Assembly (NCBI GenBank): GCA_964633225.1
Contig: CAZWFQ010000126.1
Location: forward strand, 1-7,555
Direction: 5' to 3'
Origin: JAKQIM01 sp964633225
GTDB taxonomy: Bacteria; Chloroflexota; Anaerolineae; Anaerolineales; UBA4823
DNA length: 7,555 bases
The notes beneath the pieces were generated by a model, which saw only the letters and a program-made list of their open reading frames with translations, did not search any database and was not told the origin of the DNA. Below, one piece after another: positions 4,575 through 7,555 of this stretch; within the stretch, counting starts at the first letter, position 1; every line of letters starts with the position of its first letter. The translations under genes were made by a program, and so were the position numbers.

Positions 4575-5413
4575 AAGATATCTTAGGCACAGTTGGCAAG
4601 ATTGGCGGCTTAATCTTCGCCGCGGCATGTATCACGTTCACTGGCTGGATGACCTGGTTATTAGCGCAAAGGTTGATTCCAGATAATACGATCCTTCAGG
4701 CAATGACTCTTGTTTTGTTTGACGTGGGCGCGCTGGTATGGTTTGTCCAGTTTGTGACCCAGGCGAAAGGTACATTGCAATGGGCGATTAGCGGAATTGG
4801 CTTTCTTGTGGGCCTGGCGGGGGCAATCATCATGGCCGCGGGTGAGCTCATCTTGGGGCAACAATTGGTAGTAGTGGAGGATACTACTACACTTGGTTGG
4901 GTTTTGGTTGCAACGGTGATTATCGCGGCCCTGGCTCATGCCACCCTAATTTACGCTTTTCACTTCACTGATCCAGCGGTTAAAAACAGGATCGAGAACG
5001 CACAGCAGATATCTAAGGCTGTAGAAAAAGCTTACGGTGATGCACGTCAAGAGATTGAACGGCACACCCAAGAGCTTACCGCGGGCCTGCGTGAATCCGT
5101 GTTGTATGAGGCACAGCAGCAGATTAGCGCGGCAACGGCGGCCCACATCCGCGGCGCGGCCCTACTCGAAGAGAAGACCGGTGAAGCGATGCGCGGCGGC
5201 CTGGTTATACCAGGTGCGGCGCGTGATGCTGGTACACCCGCCCGGCCCTTGATGGATGAAGAGGAAGACCCGGCCCTCTTTGATGCAATCCTTGAAGAAT
5301 TGGCAGAACTGAGAGCAACGGTCAATAAGCAGCAGGCGGCGCAATCTTACGCGGCGGAGGTGCTCACGCCCGCACAGGATGACTCAAGAAAAAACGGGAG
5401 CGGGGCGGGATAG
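4571..5413 (+). CDS. Four-TM membrane protein with cytoplasmic helical tail, zero-frame product (280 aa)
   Basis: I do not recognise a family. Four membrane helices are visible at about residues 11-33, 41-63, 70-93 and 107-131. A long charged helical region follows (about 139-205, ENAQQISKAVEKAYGDARQE and onwards), probably coiled coil. Then come a Pro/Gly linker and an acidic helix (DEEEDPALFDAILEELAELRA, residues 229-249). The even number of helices puts both ends on the cytoplasmic side. The start overlaps the previous stop (ATGA). The last codons carry A AAA AAC in the reading frame (5389-5395) followed by a GC-rich stem holding the TAG stop, so this is probably the short product of a programmed -1 frameshift. 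The role could be a membrane platform for element DNA or an envelope complex; this is inference. Confidence 0.85.
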   Translation: MKDILGTVGKIGGLIFAAACITFTGWMTWLLAQRLIPDNTILQAMTLVLFDVGALVWFVQFVTQAKGTLQWAISGIGFLVGLAGAIIMAAGELILGQQLVVVEDTTTLGWVLVATVIIAALAHATLIYAFHFTDPAVKNRIENAQQISKAVEKAYGDARQEIERHTQELTAGLRESVLYEAQQQISAATAAHIRGAALLEEKTGEAMRGGLVIPGAARDAGTPARPLMDEEEDPALFDAILEELAELRATVNKQQAAQSYAAEVLTPAQDDSRKNGSGAG

Positions 5414-5425
5414 AGCAACCCGCCC
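5389..5425 (+). promoter_or_regulatory. Programmed -1 ribosomal frameshift signal
   Basis: The heptamer A AAA AAC (5389-5395) is in the zero frame of the 4571 gene (codons AGA AAA AAC). After a 7-nt spacer, GGGCGGG (5403-5409) pairs perfectly with CCCGCCC (5419-5425), and the zero-frame TAG (5411-5413) sits in the 9-nt loop. GGGAG (5396-5400) can also pair with CTCCC (5431-5435) to lengthen the structure. Slippage puts ribosomes exactly into the open -1 frame that runs to 5685. Heptamer, spacer and stem follow the standard -1 signal design. Confidence 0.82.
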
Positions 5426-5685
5426 AAGAACTCCCCACCATAGCGGCCCAAGATTGGCGGGTTGAGGTTACACGGCGCGGTAAGTTTTGGAACTGGCGCA
5501 AGGGAGCAAGAGATAAACGTCAATCCCGTTATGGCGGCAAGTTTAGTCTACTACCAGAAGAAAGGAAGGAAGCGTATGAAGAGAACAAGCAAGCCCATCA
5601 CCAAAGAAGAAGCGGTGTCAATCCTGGCAAGCGCATTGAGCTATTGTCAATTGGCGGGCCTGGCAGTGATGGCACAACCGAATGA
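5395..5685 (+). CDS. -1 frame extension of the four-TM protein (96 codons; 371-aa fusion)
   Basis: After slippage at 5389-5395 translation continues from CGG 5395 to the TGA at 5683-5685. The frame opens after a TGA at 5380-5382 and has no ATG or GTG; its first TTG is near its end, so it cannot be a normal gene. It still looks coding: QDWRVEVTRRGKFWNWRKG, then RQSRYGGKFSLLPEERKEAY. This is a basic, Trp-rich, probably beta-strand-rich domain followed by a helix, somewhat like small three-strand arm-type DNA-binding domains (inference). The frameshift product would be a membrane protein with a basic cytoplasmic domain. The end (GSDGTTE) overlaps the 5576 gene by 110 nt in another frame. Absence of the signal in homologues, or a homologue where both parts are one frame, would settle it. 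Confidence 0.75.
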   Translation, partial: RERGGIEQPAQELPTIAAQDWRVEVTRRGKFWNWRKGARDKRQSRYGGKFSLLPEERKEAYEENKQAHHQRRSGVNPGKRIELLSIGGPGSDGTTE

Positions 5686-5881
5686 GGGCGGCGCGCTCAT
5701 GCTCACCCTTCCAGGTGTTACGGTAAGTGTGATTGATGGCCGGGCCGTCTTCGCTCTTGTGAGTGATGGTACACCCGGCAAGAGTGATGGTACACCCCAG
5801 GCGGGTTGTGATGGTACACCCAAAGAAAGTGATGGTACTTTGGCCGGCAGTGATGGCAGACCCCAGGCAGTGACGGCTTAA
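5576..5881 (+). CDS. Small protein with SDGTP heptad-repeat tail (101 aa)
   Basis: I do not recognise a family. ATG 5576 follows the ribosome binding site AAGGAAGGA (5562-5570) by 5 nt; the longer frame from a TTG at 5462 lacks such a site. Residues 1-62 form a small helix-plus-beta domain (ITKEEAVSILASALSYC, then ALMLTLPGVTVSVIDG). Residues 63-98 are five repeats of Ser/Cys-Asp-Gly-Thr/Arg-Pro/Leu with two or three variable residues each, a likely flexible or ligand-binding tail. It ends in PQAVTA, as does the 2203 gene. The 5' third overlaps the -1 frame extension of the four-TM gene, so the two are probably translated from one mRNA and may be coupled. Function unknown. Confidence 0.72.
   Translation: MKRTSKPITKEEAVSILASALSYCQLAGLAVMAQPNEGGALMLTLPGVTVSVIDGRAVFALVSDGTPGKSDGTPQAGCDGTPKESDGTLAGSDGRPQAVTA
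5762..5863. repeat. Five 21-24-bp repeats of AGTGATGGTACACCC type
   Basis: Copies begin at 5762, 5783, 5807 (TGTGATGGTACACCC), 5828 and 5849, with spacing 21, 24, 21 and 21 bp, all in frame with the 5576 gene. A sixth, diverged copy (AGTGATGGCACAACC) is at 5664-5678 in a different frame, where it codes for SDGTT at the end of the frameshift extension. Confidence 0.8.
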
Positions 5882-5892
5882 CCCTTCACGCC

Positions 5893-5935
5893 TTGCCCAT
5901 CATGGCAACGGGCCTTCGCATGTCATGGTGGGCAA
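5893..5935 (+). other. 12-bp stem between the repeat-tailed gene and the serine recombinase
   Basis: TTGCCCATCATG (5893-5904) pairs with CATGGTGGGCAA (5924-5935) over 12 bp with one G-U pair, around a 19-nt loop. It lies in the 93-bp gap before the recombinase. No T tract follows, so it is not a typical terminator; it may be a rho-linked stop, a processing site or a control element for recombinase expression. Confidence 0.5.
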
Positions 5936-5974
5936 TGGTGAGCGGTCAAACCAATCATAGAAAGGATTTATAAA

Positions 5975-7555
5975 ATGAGTAAAAGAGCGGCGGTTTATGT
6001 ACGAGTAAGCACAGATGAACAGAAAGAACACGGGTATAGTTTAGCTTCACAGGTTGAAGCTTGCACCACCTATGCAAAGCAACTTGGTTTTGATGTAGTG
6101 GGGATTATTCAGGATGATGTAAGCGGCATGATAGACATTAGCCAGAGGCCCGGCGGCGGTGAGCTCCAAAAGATGATTGCCCGGCACGAAGTTGACGCGG
6201 TTGTGATTTACGATATTGACCGCTTGTCACGTGACCTTATTAACTTGCTGGTGGCAGTGAAAACATGGCTTGCTTGTGGTCTAGAATTGTACTCGCGCGA
6301 CGTGGGGCGTATTGAAAGCTATATTGACATCTTGCTTGTCTTCAAGGGCTTGCAAGGTGGCACAGAGCACAAGAAGATTATAGAGCGAACAAACCGGGGG
6401 CGGTGGCGCAAGGCAAGCGAGGGTAAAGCGGTAGGCAGTGGCACACCCCCTTACGGCTACACTTATTGTGATGGGGAATTGACACCCAAAGAACCAGAGG
6501 CGGGCGTGGTGCGGATGATCTATAAACTTTACGTAGAAGGGGATAAAACGGGCCGGCACTTGGGCGTATGTGACATTGCAAGGCGGTTAACCGAGGCAGG
6601 GATACCAACCCCAAGCGAGTCAAAAGGCTGGAAGGCCAAGCGCAAGCGGCGCGCCGGTCAATGGGATTTAACCAGCGTCTATACAATCTTGAAAACTGAA
6701 ACCTATTGCGGGGTTTTGCGCTATGGTAAGTTTATAGGCAACCGTGGGCGCGGGGGCATGCGGCCCGAATCAGAGCAAATAAAGATTGATGTACCGCCAA
6801 TCATTAGCCGCGAAACCTGGCAGGCGGCACAAGAGCAGCGGACAAAGAACGCCCGATTATTAGCCCACAAAATAAAGCACCCGTTTCTTCTGCGCGGCAT
6901 GGCTTACTGCGCATGCGGGCTTTGTTTGTCTGGGTCGCGTAATCATTACCGATGTCCGCGAAAGTATAAAAATTCATCACCTTGTGATGAACAGGCGGTA
7001 AAAACCGCTTTGCTTGATGGGCTGGTTTTGGATTATGTTTACAACCTGATTAAAGACCCGGCAACCTTTGAAGAGAATCTAAGGAAAGCGCAAGCCTTAG
7101 AACTCACCCAGGCACAACCCAAGCAAGATGAACTTGGGGCAATTATTGAGCTCATCAAGCAGGCGGAGGATGACGCGGAGGAAATAGCGCAAACCATCAA
7201 AGGCACGCGGGGCATTGTACGCAAGAAGCTAGAACAGGATAGTGATGAGGTTGACGCCCGATATAACGCCCTTTGCGCGCGCCGCGATGCGCTAACAAAT
7301 GCCTTGAGTGAAACCAAGCTTAATGAAGATGTTATCTCAAATATGCTTGAGTTTCGAGCAGATGTAGAAGCGGGATTGAGCAACCCCACAGTTGAGGGCT
7401 TGCGCGCTTGGTTTGAGCTCTTGGGGGTGAGGGTGGTAGTAGGCGGCGGAATGGCTACAATAACTTGCAAGATATCGCCCGAAAAGATGTACACACCATT
7501 GATAACTTCAGAAAATTCGAGGATGTTCCTGAAATCACTGCACTTGCAGCAACAG
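5975..7555 (+). CDS. Large serine recombinase / integrase; reads through attR and is open at the window end
   Basis: This enzyme catalyses site-specific integration by double-strand cleavage through a 5'-phosphoserine. The resolvase domain spans residues 1-145 with nucleophile Ser12 in YVRVSTDEQ and D-R-L-S-R-D (82-87). The recombinase domain follows (about 155-290, GTPPYGY, then SVYTILKTETYCGVLRYGKF). The zinc ribbon is at about 310-340 (C312, C314, C317, C327, C337). A coiled coil of the type that governs integration versus excision lies at about 385-450. ATG 5975 has GAAAGGAT upstream. The frame crosses the 20-bp core at 7501-7520 and has no stop in the window, 527 codons. In the excised circle it would continue from base 55 for 42 codons to TAG 181-183, giving 557 aa. 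It is the best candidate for the integrase of this element. Confidence 0.94.
   Translation, partial: MSKRAAVYVRVSTDEQKEHGYSLASQVEACTTYAKQLGFDVVGIIQDDVSGMIDISQRPGGGELQKMIARHEVDAVVIYDIDRLSRDLINLLVAVKTWLACGLELYSRDVGRIESYIDILLVFKGLQGGTEHKKIIERTNRGRWRKASEGKAVGSGTPPYGYTYCDGELTPKEPEAGVVRMIYKLYVEGDKTGRHLGVCDIARRLTEAGIPTPSESKGWKAKRKRRAGQWDLTSVYTILKTETYCGVLRYGKFIGNRGRGGMRPESEQIKIDVPPIISRETWQAAQEQRTKNARLLAHKIKHPFLLRGMAYCACGLCLSGSRNHYRCPRKYKNSSPCDEQAVKTALLDGLVLDYVYNLIKDPATFEENLRKAQALELTQAQPKQDELGAIIELIKQAEDDAEEIAQTIKGTRGIVRKKLEQDSDEVDARYNALCARRDALTNALSETKLNEDVISNMLEFRADVEAGLSNPTVEGLRAWFELLGVRVVVGGGMATITCKISPEKMYTPLITSENSRMFLKSLHLQQQ
7488..7495 (+). other. Element-side recombinase arm box next to attR (TGTACACA)
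   Basis: This octamer lies 5 bp before the right core copy and inside the recombinase coding sequence (codons for MYT). With the matching box at 61-68 it forms the outer arms of the reconstructed attP. Confidence 0.55.
7501..7520 (+). repeat. attR core: right copy of the 20-bp direct repeat
   Basis: This is an exact copy of 36-55. To its left is the element (recombinase gene), to its right is host sequence that continues a PckA reading frame. It is read in the recombinase frame as ITSENS and in the PckA frame as DNFRKF. Confidence 0.88.
7501..7555 (+). pseudogene. pckA: Displaced original 3' end of pckA
   Basis: Read from 7501, the sequence codes DNFRKFEDVPEITALAAT and continues past the window. 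It matches the left copy over DNFRKFE, then keeps the character of a PckA C-terminus while differing from the tail at 57-113. It has no start and is cut from the gene body by the element. I infer it is the pre-integration end of the host gene; joined to 1-35 it would rebuild attB in frame. Confidence 0.75.

Noticed and set aside
4571..5413. Sequencing or assembly frameshift as the cause of the broken frame
   Set aside because: Possible, since a run of six A is error-prone, but the heptamer phase, 7-nt spacer and perfect stem around the stop are more than an error would produce; read-level checking would decide.
5379..5465. ATG inside the end of the four-TM gene, 28-codon frame
   Set aside because: Too short, no ribosome binding site at a proper distance, and its frame is not the one that carries the protein-like extension.
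5462..5575. TTG start extending the 5576 protein upstream
   Set aside because: No ribosome binding site there; the region is better explained as the -1 frame extension, and ATG 5576 has AAGGAAGGA just upstream.
6281..7494. Minus-strand frames up to 151 aa within the serine recombinase gene
   Set aside because: They oppose an intact catalytic gene and show Ser/Ala-rich shadow composition.
1..7555. tRNA or tmRNA gene as integration target
   Set aside because: No cloverleaf or T-loop sequence is seen at either 20-bp repeat; the target reads as the protein-coding end of pckA.

Overview
The window looks like a complete small integrated mobile element of about 7.47 kb (roughly 36-7500) inside the chromosome of a bacterium that is probably a member of Chloroflexota (Anaerolineae-like). 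That assignment is an inference from the moderately GC-rich, Ala-rich coding style and from the Thr/Pro-rich linker of the SH3b lipoprotein. The left flank is the last codons of an ATP-type phosphoenolpyruvate carboxykinase gene (pckA). A 20-bp sequence inside that gene end (36-55) is repeated exactly at 7501-7520. The bases after the right copy again read as a PckA-like C-terminus, different from the one now attached to the gene. The element has therefore integrated into the 3' end of pckA, supplied a replacement C-terminus, and displaced the original tail to its right end.

Layout, all on the + strand: pckA end, attL and terminator (1-221); promoter and tyrosine recombinase (225-1352); a 211-aa protein of unknown function with a C-terminal HTH-like segment (1473-2108), followed by 10-bp phased repeats and a strong terminator; four small unknown genes (2203-3462) with 25-bp C5/G5 repeats between the second and third; a small excisionase-like HTH gene with its own promoter (3537-3752); a structured RNA of about 165 nt with its own extended -10 promoter and intrinsic terminator (3763-3927); a translationally coupled envelope operon of SH3b lipoprotein, 2-TM protein and 4-TM protein (3958-5413), followed by a small repeat-tailed protein (5576-5881); and a large serine recombinase (5975 to beyond the window end) that reads through attR.

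The two most notable observations follow. (1) The 4-TM protein gene ends in a textbook -1 ribosomal frameshift signal: A AAA AAC in the zero frame, a 7-nt spacer, and a perfect 7-bp GC stem whose loop contains the zero-frame stop. The -1 frame is open for 96 further codons with no start codon before its final stretch, so a 371-aa membrane protein with a basic C-terminal domain is predicted beside the 280-aa form. (2) The attachment site lies inside the serine recombinase reading frame. In the excised circle that frame would run across attP to a stop at 181-183, just before the terminator at 191-221. In the integrated form the C-terminus is replaced by host sequence. An inverted pair of TGTACAC boxes brackets the core in the rebuilt attP, as expected for a serine integrase site.

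No relaxase, replication initiator, capsid, transposase, CRISPR or tRNA was recognised. The recombinases and the excisionase-like gene plausibly move the element; the lipoprotein and membrane genes are its likely cargo or host-interaction module.
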